From: Actinospineispora spinosispora DSM 44797 | GTDB taxonomy: Bacteria > Actinomycetota > Actinomycetes > Mycobacteriales > Pseudonocardiaceae | Length of the DNA: 35,287 nucleotides | Direction of reading: 5' to 3' | Assembly: GCF_000429025.1 (NCBI RefSeq) | Contig: NZ_AUBB01000053.1 | Coordinates: 1-35,287 of the forward strand | Shown: positions 1 through 7,176 of the stretch, piece after piece | How the letters are laid out: every line of letters starts with the position of its first letter | How positions within the stretch are numbered: position 1 is the stretch's first letter | Position numbers and translations under genes: made by a program | Notes under the pieces: model-generated | Told to the model about the DNA's origin: nothing | Databases searched by the model: none | What the model saw: only the letters and a program-made list of their open reading frames with translations

Positions 1-1
1 T

Positions 2-85
2 GAAGCCCCGGAGGTTGCGTCGCCGACGTACCCGACGACGGTCCCCGACCCGCGAGCCCAAAGGCGCAGGCTGGGTGCCTGCTAA
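2..85 (+). CDS. Possible C-terminal tail of a protein that starts before the window (partial)
   Basis: From base 2 there is an open frame of 27 codons ending in TAA at 83-85. It encodes a Pro/Thr-rich stretch (APEVASPTYPTTVPDP) followed by a basic end (RAQRRRLGAC). Third codon positions are mostly G or C, as in the real genes nearby, and the frame is open to the window edge. The fragment is too short and too low in complexity to assign a family, and another frame is also open here, so this is tentative. Confidence 0.25.
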   Translation, partial: EAPEVASPTYPTTVPDPRAQRRRLGAC

Positions 86-206
86 CTGGCTGTTGTCTCT
101 GCTTAAAGATTGTTACTGCAAACAAATTTGAATTCGCGAGCAGCCGCAGGTGTGGGACCACGCCGTTCCGCGCACACCTGCACCTTGCCCCGCGATCCTG
201 GCCTGC

Positions 207-319
207 TTCTTGGTGTGGCCTGTCGTTGTCAATCCTTTACTTCGACCCTGCTGCATGTGCACCAGGAGGCTGCGTCGAAGCGCGTTAGCGGGATTGACAA
301 CGACCGGCCACACCAAGAA
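207..319. repeat. Long imperfect inverted repeat downstream of zwf
   Basis: The arms at 207-235 and 291-319 are 29 nt each and match at 28 of 29 positions in inverse orientation (TTCTTGGTGTGGCC.../...GGCCACACCAAGAA). The 55 nt loop contains a second short inverted repeat, CTTCGAC (240-246) with GTCGAAG (274-280). A separate 9 bp stem, GCAGGTGTG (146-154) with CACACCTGC (173-181), lies just to the left. No gene is supported in 86-349. The element could be a bidirectional terminator serving zwf, whose stop is at 350-352, or a small palindromic mobile remnant. No poly-T tract is present. Confidence 0.6.
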
Positions 320-349
320 CCATTGACGGCCAGCGGGGAAACAAAGAAA

Positions 350-1849
350 TCAGGACTTCTTCTCCCGCCAAGCCCGTTCAAACGGCAACCGCCACGCATT
401 AGGTGCAATGAGCTGGTGAATCGCGTTCGGCCCCCACGTCCCGGGCGGGTAGTTCTTCGCGGGAGGCGGATCGTCCAGCAGCGGAGTGGACCGTTCCCAG
501 AGCGATTCGATCCCCTCGGCCGTGGTGAACAGGGTGTGGTCACCACGCATGGCGTCCAGGATCAGACGCTCGTACGCCTCCAGGACGTCGCCCAGCTGGT
601 CGGTCTCCTGGGTGGAGAACTGCATCGACAGTTTCTCCAGCCGCATTCCGGGGCCGGGGCGTTTTCCGTAGAACGACAGCGAGACGCGTGACGCGTCGGC
701 CAGGTCGAACGTCAGGTGGTCGGGGCCCTGCTGGCCGACGCCGGAACCGGCGGGGAACATCGTGCGCGGCGCCTCTTTGAAGGCGATGGAGATGATGCGC
801 ATTCCCTCGGCCATCTTCTTGCCGGTGCGCAGGTAGAACGGGACGCCTGCCCAGCGCCAGTTGTCGATGCCGACCTTCAGCGCGATGAACGTCTCGGTGT
901 CGGAGTCGCGCGCGACGCCCTGTTCCTCGCGGTAGCCGCTGTACTGGCCGCGCACCACGTCGTTCGTGCGGATCGGCAGCATCGAGCGGAAGACCTTGTT
1001 CTTCTCCTCGCTGATCGCGCGTGGCTCCAGCGCGGTCGGCGGTTCCATCGCGACGAACGCCATCACCTGCATCAGGTGGGTGACGACCATGTCCTTGTAG
1101 GCGCCGGTCGCCTCGTAGAAGTTCGCGCGCTGGTCCAGGCCCAGTGTCTCCGGGATGTCGATCTGGACGTGGTCGATGAAGTTGCGGTTCCAGATCGGCT
1201 CGAACAGACCGTTGGCGAACCGGAACGCCAGGATGTTCTGCGCGGCCTCCTTGCCGAGGAAATGGTCGATCCGGAAGATCTGCGACTCGTGGAAGGTCTC
1301 GTGCACGAAGTCGTTGAGCGCCAGCGCGCTGGCGAAGTCCTCGCCGAACGGCTTCTCCATCACGACTCGCGCGTTGTGGACGAGACCGGCGTCGCGCAGC
1401 ATCGTGATCACCGCGCGGGCGGCCTTCGGTGGGACCGACAGGTAGTGCAGCCGCCGTACGTCGGGGCCGAGCAGCGCCTCGGCTTCCGCGACCGCCTTGG
1501 TCAGGCCCTCCGGGCCGGCACCCTGGGGGACGTAGACGAGACGCTCGCCGAACTGGTCGAGGGCTTCGTCGGTCATCGAGTGGGTGCCGAAGTTCGCCAC
1601 GGCGGAGTGCGCGAGCTGACGGAACTGCTCGGTGGTCAGGTCCTCCATCGCGGTGCCGATGATCCGGACATCCGGCGCGAAGGCCGATTGCTGCAGGTAG
1701 GCCAGACCTGGGATGAGCTTGCGTTTCGCCAGGTCACCCGTCGCGCCGAACAGCACGATGACGTGCGGTGCCAGCGAGTCGAGACCCTGCCTGGCCGCTC
1801 GGGATCCGGATGACGGGTACGCGATGGTCTGGGGGCGGGACTCGGTCAC
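350..1849 (-). CDS. zwf: Glucose-6-phosphate 1-dehydrogenase
   Basis: Oxidises glucose-6-phosphate to 6-phosphogluconolactone with NADP in the cytoplasm, the entry step of the oxidative pentose phosphate pathway. The protein is 499 aa, normal for the family. The nucleotide-binding motif FGATGDLAKRK lies near residues 34-44, EKPFG at 165-169, and the substrate and catalytic signature RIDHFLGKE at 193-201. I chose the GTG at 1849 because AGGAG sits 5 nt upstream; an ATG at 1873 is in frame but has no comparable site and adds eight unconserved residues. It stands alone, without the tal/opcA/pgl neighbours seen around many actinobacterial zwf genes, so it may be a second paralogue. A MarR gene lies just upstream on the same strand, leaving 65 nt between them. 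The family call is certain; the paralogue idea is inference. Confidence 0.95.
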   Translation of the reverse strand: MTESRPQTIAYPSSGSRAARQGLDSLAPHVIVLFGATGDLAKRKLIPGLAYLQQSAFAPDVRIIGTAMEDLTTEQFRQLAHSAVANFGTHSMTDEALDQFGERLVYVPQGAGPEGLTKAVAEAEALLGPDVRRLHYLSVPPKAARAVITMLRDAGLVHNARVVMEKPFGEDFASALALNDFVHETFHESQIFRIDHFLGKEAAQNILAFRFANGLFEPIWNRNFIDHVQIDIPETLGLDQRANFYEATGAYKDMVVTHLMQVMAFVAMEPPTALEPRAISEEKNKVFRSMLPIRTNDVVRGQYSGYREEQGVARDSDTETFIALKVGIDNWRWAGVPFYLRTGKKMAEGMRIISIAFKEAPRTMFPAGSGVGQQGPDHLTFDLADASRVSLSFYGKRPGPGMRLEKLSMQFSTQETDQLGDVLEAYERLILDAMRGDHTLFTTAEGIESLWERSTPLLDDPPPAKNYPPGTWGPNAIHQLIAPNAWRLPFERAWREKKS

Positions 1850-1914
1850 GCTGGCTCCTAATACCGACGACACCGGCGATCAGAACACTAGTGCGTCCGG
1901 CGGTCCGCCGCGTG

Positions 1915-2358
1915 TCACCGCCTGCGCGGGTGCTCGATCTCGGTGAGCAGCTCGTGGACGTTCGCGGTCAGCGTGTCGAGGGTTCCGGTCGGAAGACGGG
2001 CCAGCAGGTCCCGTTGTGCCGCCGCGACCAGCGGGGACGCCGTGGCCAGCGCCTCGGCTCCGGCGGGGGTGATGGTGAACGACAGCCCGGACTCGCCGCC
2101 GACCCGGTCGATCAGCTCGGCGCTGTGGAGGCGCTGGGTGAGCCCGCCGACCGCCTGCGGGGTGATGTAGAGGGCCTTGGCCAGCAGGATCCTGCTGATA
2201 CCGGGCTCAGCGGCGATGAGTCGCAGTGCCCGGTACTGCCGCGCGGTGAGACCGTCCTCGCTCAGCGCATGGTCGAGACGTCGTTCGAGCAGGTGGGCCA
2301 CCGCGGCGAGGTCGGTGATCAGCCCGGTTCCCGAGGCGGAGACGGCGAGTACGCTCAC
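1915..2358 (-). CDS. MarR family winged-helix transcriptional regulator
   Basis: A cytoplasmic DNA-binding regulator of 147 aa. The central region (DGLTARQYRALRLIAAEPG, then LLAKALYITPQAVGGLTQRL) is the MarR recognition-helix region, followed by a wing-like stretch (DRVGGESGLSFTITPAGAEAL). GTG at 2358 is preferred because a GGGAGGGG purine tract lies about 9 nt upstream; the longer form from 2382 would begin inside the leader. It lies between an alcohol dehydrogenase upstream and zwf downstream, all on the minus strand. Its own promoter carries a palindrome, so autoregulation is likely. Its ligand and targets are unknown; zwf is a candidate by position only. Confidence 0.85.
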   Translation of the reverse strand: MSVLAVSASGTGLITDLAAVAHLLERRLDHALSEDGLTARQYRALRLIAAEPGISRILLAKALYITPQAVGGLTQRLHSAELIDRVGGESGLSFTITPAGAEALATASPLVAAAQRDLLARLPTGTLDTLTANVHELLTEIEHPRRR

Positions 2359-2378
2359 TGGCAGAGGCCCCTCCCAAA

Positions 2379-2425
2379 CCAATTACATCTACGGCAACAT
2401 TATTGCCCAGAGTGTAGTTGGTCAA
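2379..2425 (-). promoter_or_regulatory. Promoter and probable MarR operator upstream of the MarR gene
   Basis: Read on the minus strand, TTGACC (2425-2420), a 17 nt spacer and TAATGT (2402-2397) form a plausible promoter overlapping the 3' end of the upstream dehydrogenase. The inverted repeat GGCAA-N5-TTGCC (2393-2407) covers the -10. Outer arms CCAATTACATCT (2379-2390) and AGTGTAGTTGG (2411-2421) extend the symmetry imperfectly. A repressor bound here would block this promoter. Confidence 0.5.
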
Positions 2426-3432
2426 GGCTGGCGGCGTGCCGGCTTCAGCAGGATGCGGATCGGGTTGCCGTCCCGTTCCTCCAGTCTGCGGATGCCCTCG
2501 TGCACGTCCTCCAGGTCGAGTACCGCGCTGACCGAGCGTGACACGTCCAGCCTGCCGCTGTCGACCAGCGTGACCAGCTGGTCCAGGTGCTGCTTGCGGT
2601 AGCCGAAGTGGCCGTGCGCGGTCTGGGAGAACAGGGCGAACCGCACCACGGGGCCGAGATCCAGGTTGTCCGCCGAGGTCATCCCGACCACGATGAGCCG
2701 GCCCTTGGGGCCCAGTGCGTTCGCCGTCTGGGTGATCGTGGAGCTCTGCGCCACCACGTCGAACACGACGTCCAGTCCGATGGGCGCGACGGAGGCGAGC
2801 TGCGCGGCGAAGTCGTCGGCCGTCGGGTCGAGCGCGTGGTCGGCGCCCAGCTCCAGCGCACGGTCGCGCGCGGCGGGTAGGGGGTCCACCGCGATGATCG
2901 GGGTCGCGCCGACCAGTCGGGCGATCTGCACCAGGTGGGTGCCGACGCCGCCGACGCCCCACACCCCGACCGACTCGCCGGCGCGCACCGCGCCGGTGTC
3001 CCGGACCGCCGCGTACGGGGTGGACACCGCATCGGCCAGCACGGCGATCGGGACGACCGTGTACTCCGCCCAGCCGCCGTCGTAGTGGAAGCCCATGACC
3101 TGCATCTGCTGGCAGTTGGTGGCGTCACCCTCGCCGCACGGCCGGCACGCGCCGCAGGCCCGCCCCGCGGCGATGACCACCTGGTCGCCCTCGTTCCAGA
3201 ACGGGCTCGGTGAGCCGAGCTCGACAACCTCGCCTGCCGCTTCGTGACCCGGGGTGACGACCGGGAGCGAGGTGGGCAGGGTGCCGTCGAGTAGCCCGAG
3301 GTCGGAATGGCAGATGCCGCAGGCCGCGACCCTGACCAGCGCCTCGCCGGGTCCGGGGGTCGGGATCGGCACGTCGGCCACGGTGAGCTTGCCGGACTCG
3401 GATTCGAAACGCGCGGCGCGCATGGTGGTCAT
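2422..3432 (-). CDS. Zinc-dependent alcohol dehydrogenase (MDR superfamily)
   Basis: A 336 aa NAD(P)-dependent medium-chain dehydrogenase, probably oxidising an alcohol or reducing an aldehyde in the cytoplasm; the substrate is not evident. Visible marks are the catalytic-zinc motif CGICHSDL, the GHEAAGEV motif, a four-cysteine structural zinc lobe (CGACRPCGEGDATNC), and a Rossmann glycine motif (VWGVGGVG). Start ATG 3432 has GAGGAGG 4 nt upstream; an in-frame ATG at 3459 would lie inside the operator. The gene is divergent from a TetR gene and two near-identical palindromes lie between them, so it is the likely target of that repressor. Confidence 0.9.
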   Translation of the reverse strand: MTTMRAARFESESGKLTVADVPIPTPGPGEALVRVAACGICHSDLGLLDGTLPTSLPVVTPGHEAAGEVVELGSPSPFWNEGDQVVIAAGRACGACRPCGEGDATNCQQMQVMGFHYDGGWAEYTVVPIAVLADAVSTPYAAVRDTGAVRAGESVGVWGVGGVGTHLVQIARLVGATPIIAVDPLPAARDRALELGADHALDPTADDFAAQLASVAPIGLDVVFDVVAQSSTITQTANALGPKGRLIVVGMTSADNLDLGPVVRFALFSQTAHGHFGYRKQHLDQLVTLVDSGRLDVSRSVSAVLDLEDVHEGIRRLEERDGNPIRILLKPARRQP

Positions 3433-3443
3433 CTGGCCTCCTC

Positions 3444-3460
3444 GTTGAGCAATGCTCAAC
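3444..3460. promoter_or_regulatory. TetR operator O1, perfect palindrome
   Basis: GTTGAGCAATGCTCAAC is a perfect 17 bp palindrome just upstream of the dehydrogenase ribosome binding site, near its predicted transcription start. It shares the GTTGAGCA half-site with the second operator; the two centres are 32 bp apart, about three helical turns. Confidence 0.7.
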
Positions 3461-3474
3461 AGAGTCTGGCGACT

Positions 3475-3493
3475 TGTTGAGCATTAGTCAACA
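3475..3493. promoter_or_regulatory. TetR operator O2, overlapping divergent promoters
   Basis: TGTTGAGCATTAGTCAACA is a near-palindrome with perfect outer arms TGTTGA/TCAACA and the same half-site as the first operator. It overlaps the -35 of the tetR promoter on the plus strand and a TTGACT -35 candidate for the dehydrogenase on the minus strand, so one bound repressor could control both genes. Confidence 0.7.
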
Positions 3494-3505
3494 GTGCTCT
3501 ACAGT
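3477..3505 (+). promoter_or_regulatory. Promoter of the divergent tetR gene
   Basis: TTGAGC (3477-3482), a 17 nt spacer and TACAGT (3500-3505) form a promoter. Exactly 6 nt follow before the GTG at 3512, so transcription would start at or next to the start codon, giving a leaderless mRNA. Confidence 0.45.
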
Positions 3506-3511
3506 CCTGGT

Positions 3512-4084
3512 GTGCCTCGACTGGATCCGGAGCAGCGCCGCGCGCAACTGCTGCGGATCGGTCTCGAACTGCTCACCGAGCAGTCGCTGGACGAGCTGTC
3601 CACCGACGAGGTCGCCAGGCGGGCCGGGATATCGCGTGGTCTGCTGTTCCACTACTTCGCCTCGAAGCGCGAGTTCCACGAGGCCGTCGTGCGCCGGGCC
3701 TGCGACGACTTCGTGGCGGCCACCGCGCCCGACGCGCAGGAGAGCTCGTCGGTCGACGAGTGGCTCGCCGCCGGGCTGATGCGGTTCGTCGACTACGTGT
3801 GGGAGCACCGGCAGGTCTATCTCGCGCTCGTGCGGGGCGCGCCGGGGAGCAACCCGATCGCCGCGCGGATCGTCGACGCGACCCGCCGACAGGTCGCCGA
3901 ACGCATGCTGGACTATCACCGCAGGGCGGGCCTCCCGGTGGGCGACCGGCTGGAGATCACCGCACTGGCCTGGACCGCCTACGCCGAGGAGGCCACGGTG
4001 AACTGGCCGACGGAAGGCCCGGACGCGAGAGCCGAACTGGCCGACTACCTGCGCGCGAGCCTGACCCGGCTGCTGGCTCCCTGA
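3512..4084 (+). CDS. TetR family transcriptional regulator
   Basis: A 190 aa repressor-type protein. The N-terminal helix-turn-helix is clear (ELSTDEVARRAGISRGLLFHYF, then ASKREFHEAVV), and the C-terminal ligand domain is of the short TetR type. The GTG at 3512 is preferred: an in-frame GTG at 3494 abuts the operator, while 3512 lies 6 nt after a -10-like hexamer. It is divergent from the zinc alcohol dehydrogenase, with twin operators in the gap, so it most likely represses that gene and itself. The 91 nt after its stop (4085-4175) are GC-rich degenerate repeats of CGCGCGGTGTG type with no gene. Confidence 0.9.
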   Translation: MPRLDPEQRRAQLLRIGLELLTEQSLDELSTDEVARRAGISRGLLFHYFASKREFHEAVVRRACDDFVAATAPDAQESSSVDEWLAAGLMRFVDYVWEHRQVYLALVRGAPGSNPIAARIVDATRRQVAERMLDYHRRAGLPVGDRLEITALAWTAYAEEATVNWPTEGPDARAELADYLRASLTRLLAP

Positions 4085-4175
4085 CCACGCCGCGCACCGG
4101 CCGTCCAGACCGCGCACCCGCGGTCCACGCCGCGCGGTGTGCACGGCGCGCGGTGTGGCGGCAGGGTGCGCGGTG

Positions 4176-4730
4176 TCAGCTCGGGAAGCGCACGATCGGC
4201 GGGCGCGGAGTGAGGCTGAAGTGGGCGGCGATCGTGGCCGCCGACGTCTCCGGGTCGCTCTTGCCGGTGTCGATCTCCAGGTCGGCCGGCGGCTGCTCGA
4301 CCGTGTCGTCGAAGGCTCGGATCGTGCGCAGGATGTCGACGTCGGTCAGCTTGTGGAACTCCTTGCGACCTTCGGCGACGACCCGCTGCTCCTGCTCGGT
4401 GTCGCTGACCACCAGATGCACGAAGTGGATCTTGCCGCCCTCATCCTCGACCGCTGTGCGCGCCCGGTCCGGGAAGCCGGCGGGCACCGTCGACTCCGGC
4501 GCGAACGTGAAGATCAGTGAGGTGTCGGCGCGGGCCGCGTCGGCGAACACGGACAGCCACATCTGATCGCGCAGCCGCACGAACGGCTCGGAACCGAACG
4601 GGAACACCGTGGTGAGCGTGTCGACGACCAGATGGTTGTGGAACACCGGGTAGCCGAGGACGGAGCCGAGCGCGCGGGCGGTGGTTAACTTCCCGGCGGC
4701 GGCCCGACCGTGCACAAAGATCAGGTCCAT
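4176..4730 (-). CDS. P-loop NTPase, small-molecule kinase-like
   Basis: A 184 aa cytoplasmic protein with a Walker A motif near the N-terminus (GRAAAGKLTT, residues 8-17), followed by an adenylate/shikimate-kinase-like arrangement: FHNHLVVD after the P-loop, then LIFTFAP and VHLVVSD strands. The lysine is followed by Leu-Thr rather than directly by Ser/Thr, as in a subset of AAA family ATPase annotations. ATG 4730 is chosen because the P-loop then falls at residue 8; upstream in-frame codons have no ribosome binding site. The substrate cannot be read from the sequence. It is convergent with the TetR gene and its 5' side faces the repeat region. Confidence 0.75.
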   Translation of the reverse strand: MDLIFVHGRAAAGKLTTARALGSVLGYPVFHNHLVVDTLTTVFPFGSEPFVRLRDQMWLSVFADAARADTSLIFTFAPESTVPAGFPDRARTAVEDEGGKIHFVHLVVSDTEQEQRVVAEGRKEFHKLTDVDILRTIRAFDDTVEQPPADLEIDTGKSDPETSAATIAAHFSLTPRPPIVRFPS

Positions 4731-4775
4731 GATCACGATTGTCTCGGGCCCCGACACGCCGCTCAAGCAGGTTTT

Positions 4776-4897
4776 CCTCGTGAGGGGGAAGGGCGTCTAC
4801 CGCGAAGCGGCGCGAAGCGTAGGCGCTCGGAGCACTCACGACACGCTTTTCGTCGTGAGTGATCCGGGCGCCTATAGGCGCCCTTGCCACTCACGAG
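4776..4897 (+). repeat. Structured ~122 bp palindromic repeat, copy 1
   Basis: The element begins CCTCGTGAG and ends CTCACGAG. It contains a small hairpin CCGC-GAA-GCGG (within 4795-4827), a CACTCACGAC/GTCGTGAGTG hairpin with 9 nt loop (4833-4861), and the perfect 18 bp palindrome GGGCGCCTATAGGCGCCC (4866-4883). It aligns without gaps to the reverse complement of 5023-5145, about 78 percent identical by my count, and several differences fall in pairs that preserve the stems. The same 18-mer occurs at 14009-14026. No protein is supported here. Confidence 0.75.
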
Positions 4898-4923
4898 TCG
4901 ACGGCGAAGCCGAGATGCCTTGG

Positions 4924-4986
4924 ACTCAGCCACAGCGTCTGTGAACTCAGCCACAGCGTCTGTGAACTCAGCCACCGCGTCAGTGG
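4924..4986. repeat. Three tandem 21 bp repeats
   Basis: Two identical copies of a 21 bp unit beginning ACTCAGCCACAGCGTCTGTG (4924-4944, 4945-4965) are followed by a degenerate third copy (4966-4986). Each unit contains a small inverted repeat, CACAG-CGT-CTGTG. In the third copy the stem changes to CCAC/GTGG. The array sits between the two inverted 122 bp elements. The period is a multiple of three and reads as repeated AVAEFTD on the minus strand, but no credible gene frame encloses it. Confidence 0.8.
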
Positions 4987-5022
4987 TCCCGACCGCGTGC
5001 AGAGAGTGCACTGCCTCGGGGT

Positions 5023-5145
5023 CCTCGTGAGTGCTGAGGCCGCCTATAGCCGGTCTACGCACTCACGACGGTAAAGCTGTCGTGAGTGCGTAGAGCGGCT
5101 ACGCTTCGCGCCCCTTCGGGGTAGACGGCCTCATCACTCACGAGG
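5023..5145 (-). repeat. Structured ~122 bp palindromic repeat, copy 2 (inverted)
   Basis: This is the reverse-orientation partner of 4776-4897. The outer arms are CCTCGTGAGTG...CACTCACGAGG (5023-5042 with 5126-5145, 19 of 20 paired). Inside is a perfect 15 bp stem with a 9 nt loop (5055-5069/5079-5093) and a CCCC-GAA-GGGG hairpin on the minus strand. The TGA of the FAD oxidase gene (5140-5138) lies inside the right arm, so the element probably also acts as its terminator. Confidence 0.75.
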
Positions 5146-6514
5146 GGAGGGTGATGACCTTTCCCGGGTTCAGGATGTTGTGGGGGTCCAGGGACTGTTT
5201 GATCGCCCGGTGCATCGTCATGACCTCCGGGGAGAGCTCGCTCGCCAGGCCGTCTCGTTTCAGCAGGCCCACCCCGTGCTCGCCGGTGACCGTGCCGCCC
5301 AGGTCCAGCGCGTCGGCGATGATCTGCTCGAACGCGGCCTGGGCCCGTGTGCGCGCGGCCTCGTCGCCGATCGGGGTGATGAGCAGCGGATGCAGGTTGC
5401 CGTCGCCTGCGTGCGCGATGTTCGCGATGTGGGTGTCGTTGGCCTGCGCGGCACGTTCGATGCGGGCGAGCATCTCCGGGACGGCCGCCTTCGGGACGCA
5501 CACGTCCTCGGTCAGCACCGGGCCCAGACGTTCCAGTGCGGGATAGGCGAGGCGGCGGGCCTCGAACAGCGCGTCCGCCTCCCGCTGGTTCTCCGACTGC
5601 GCCGCCCACGTCGCGCCGGCCTGCTCGAAGCAGGTCAGCATCGTGGTGGCCTCGTACTCACCCGCCGGACCGGGTGCATCGGACCGGCCGAGGAGCACGA
5701 CGTCCGCGTCGACCGACAGGCCCATGTTCTTCCAGGCGTCCACCGCGGCGAGGCAGTGCCGGTCGATCAGCTCCAGCGCGGACGGGACCACGCCTGCCGC
5801 GCCGATCGCGGTGACCGCCCGTCCCGCGTCGACGACCGAGGAGAAGTAGCCGGCCACGGTGCGTTCCGGTGCGCGCTGTGGACGCAGCTTCACGGTCACC
5901 TCGGTGACCACAGCGAGCGTGCCTTCCGAGCCGACGATCAGGCCTGCCAGGTCGTAGCCCGCGACGCCCTTCGCCGTGCGCCTGCCCAGCCGGACCAGCT
6001 CGCCGGTGCCCGTGACGACCTCGAGCGCCAGCACGTAGTCCCTGGTCACGCCGTACTTGACGCAGCACAGCCCGCCCGCGTTGGTCGCCACGTTGCCGCC
6101 GATCGTCGACCACGGGGCGCTCGCCGGGTCCGGCGGATACCACAGGCCCTGCTCGGCGCAGGCCGCGCGCAGATCGTCGTTGACGACGCCGGGGCCGACG
6201 ACCGCGAGCCGTTCGACGGAGTTGATCTCGCGGATGTCGTTCATCAGCTCGGTGCTGAGCACCACGCCGCCGTCGATCGCGTTCGCGCCGCCGGACAGGC
6301 CGGTGCCCGCGCCGCGCGTGGTCAGCGGGACACCGTGCCGGATGCAGGCGCGCACCACCGACTGGACCTCGGCCGACGTGCGCGGGCGGACCACGAGCAC
6401 GGGAGTGCCCCGGGGTGCCCATTCGGCTTCGTCTCCGGCGAAGCTCGCCGCGACGTCCGGATCCTCGATCAGCCGGTCGGCGGGTAGTTCGGTGCGCAGG
6501 TCGTCGATGATCAC
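5138..6514 (-). CDS. FAD-binding oxidase, GlcD / D-lactate dehydrogenase type
   Basis: A 458 aa flavoprotein of the PCMH/VAO superfamily that would oxidise a 2-hydroxy acid such as glycolate, D-lactate or D-2-hydroxyglutarate. The N-terminal FAD domain shows VRPRTSAEVQSVV, TTRGAGTGLSGG and GGNVATNAGG. The C-terminal FAD-oxidase domain shows HAGDGNLHPL and GEHGVGLLKR. The start is GTG 6514, which overlaps the kstR stop as GTGA; an upstream ATG at 6697 is inside kstR in another frame and gives an Arg/His-rich artefact. The gene is therefore translationally coupled to kstR. Its role in steroid metabolism is inferred from position only; the real substrate is unknown. Confidence 0.9.
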   Translation of the reverse strand: MIIDDLRTELPADRLIEDPDVAASFAGDEAEWAPRGTPVLVVRPRTSAEVQSVVRACIRHGVPLTTRGAGTGLSGGANAIDGGVVLSTELMNDIREINSVERLAVVGPGVVNDDLRAACAEQGLWYPPDPASAPWSTIGGNVATNAGGLCCVKYGVTRDYVLALEVVTGTGELVRLGRRTAKGVAGYDLAGLIVGSEGTLAVVTEVTVKLRPQRAPERTVAGYFSSVVDAGRAVTAIGAAGVVPSALELIDRHCLAAVDAWKNMGLSVDADVVLLGRSDAPGPAGEYEATTMLTCFEQAGATWAAQSENQREADALFEARRLAYPALERLGPVLTEDVCVPKAAVPEMLARIERAAQANDTHIANIAHAGDGNLHPLLITPIGDEAARTRAQAAFEQIIADALDLGGTVTGEHGVGLLKRDGLASELSPEVMTMHRAIKQSLDPHNILNPGKVITLPS

Positions 6515-7119
6515 CGAGGGTCCAGCAGCAGCCGGACGGTCAGTTCGAGCCGGTTGGTGACGTCCTCGGTGGTGGCGCGGCGGGTGATCCAGGCGATCAG
6601 CTTGGCCATCCACACGTCGATGATGACGCCGGCCAGTGCCCGGTCCTCCTCGGTGGGTTCGGCGACACCGAGCGGAATGGTGATCATGCGCTCGCACAGC
6701 CGGATGACCTCGGTGACCTCGGCGGCGGCCGAGGTGTCGGCGACCATGAACGCCCTGGTCATCGCCTCGGTCAACATCGGGTCGCGCTGCAGCCAGTGGG
6801 TGACGCTGATGAGGACGGACAGCACGCGTTCGGTCGGGGTGTCACCGGGGATGGTGCGCCGGTCGAGCCGCTCCAGGGTCCCGCCGAGCTCGCGGATCAT
6901 CGCCGAGACCAGCAGGTGGATCTTCGAGGGGAAGTAGCGGTACAGCGTGCCGAGCGCGACGTCGGCGCGTTCGGCGACGGCACGCATCTGCACGGCTTCG
7001 AAGCCGCCCTTGGACGCGAGCGCGAGTGTCGCGTCGAGCATGCGGGTGCGGCGGTCGCGCTGCGCGGGAGAGCCGAGCTCGTCCTCGGTGAGCGCACTGG
7101 GCACGCGTGCATCGGGCAT
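6511..7119 (-). CDS. kstR: TetR family regulator KstR, repressor of cholesterol catabolism
   Basis: A 202 aa TetR repressor. The helix-turn-helix region (ATLALASKGGFEAVQMRAVA followed by ERADVALGTLYRYFPSK) closely resembles mycobacterial KstR as I recall it. In mycobacteria KstR is released from DNA by CoA thioesters of steroid acids. Context agrees: fadE34 is divergent, as next to kstR in Mycobacterium tuberculosis, and KstR-type boxes precede three transcripts in this window. Start ATG 7119 has AAGGA about 9 nt upstream. Its stop overlaps the start of the FAD oxidase gene. The box in the divergent gap implies autoregulation. Confidence 0.9.
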   Translation of the reverse strand: MPDARVPSALTEDELGSPAQRDRRTRMLDATLALASKGGFEAVQMRAVAERADVALGTLYRYFPSKIHLLVSAMIRELGGTLERLDRRTIPGDTPTERVLSVLISVTHWLQRDPMLTEAMTRAFMVADTSAAAEVTEVIRLCERMITIPLGVAEPTEEDRALAGVIIDVWMAKLIAWITRRATTEDVTNRLELTVRLLLDPR

Positions 7120-7176
7120 CAGGGGACGTCCTTGCTGGGTCGGAAAACCTTACGTCAAGCATATGAAACGAAAAAC

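Noticed and set aside
716..1813. Plus-strand open frame of 365 codons antisense to zwf
   Set aside because: No motifs and biased composition; the minus strand carries the full glucose-6-phosphate dehydrogenase.
4924..4986. Tandem repeats as a possible CRISPR array
   Set aside because: The units are directly adjacent with no spacers and only three copies are present; no cas genes are seen.
4763..5074. Small open frames on both strands reading the 21 bp repeats as peptides
   Set aside because: They run through structured repeats and hairpins, have no ribosome binding site and no recognisable product.
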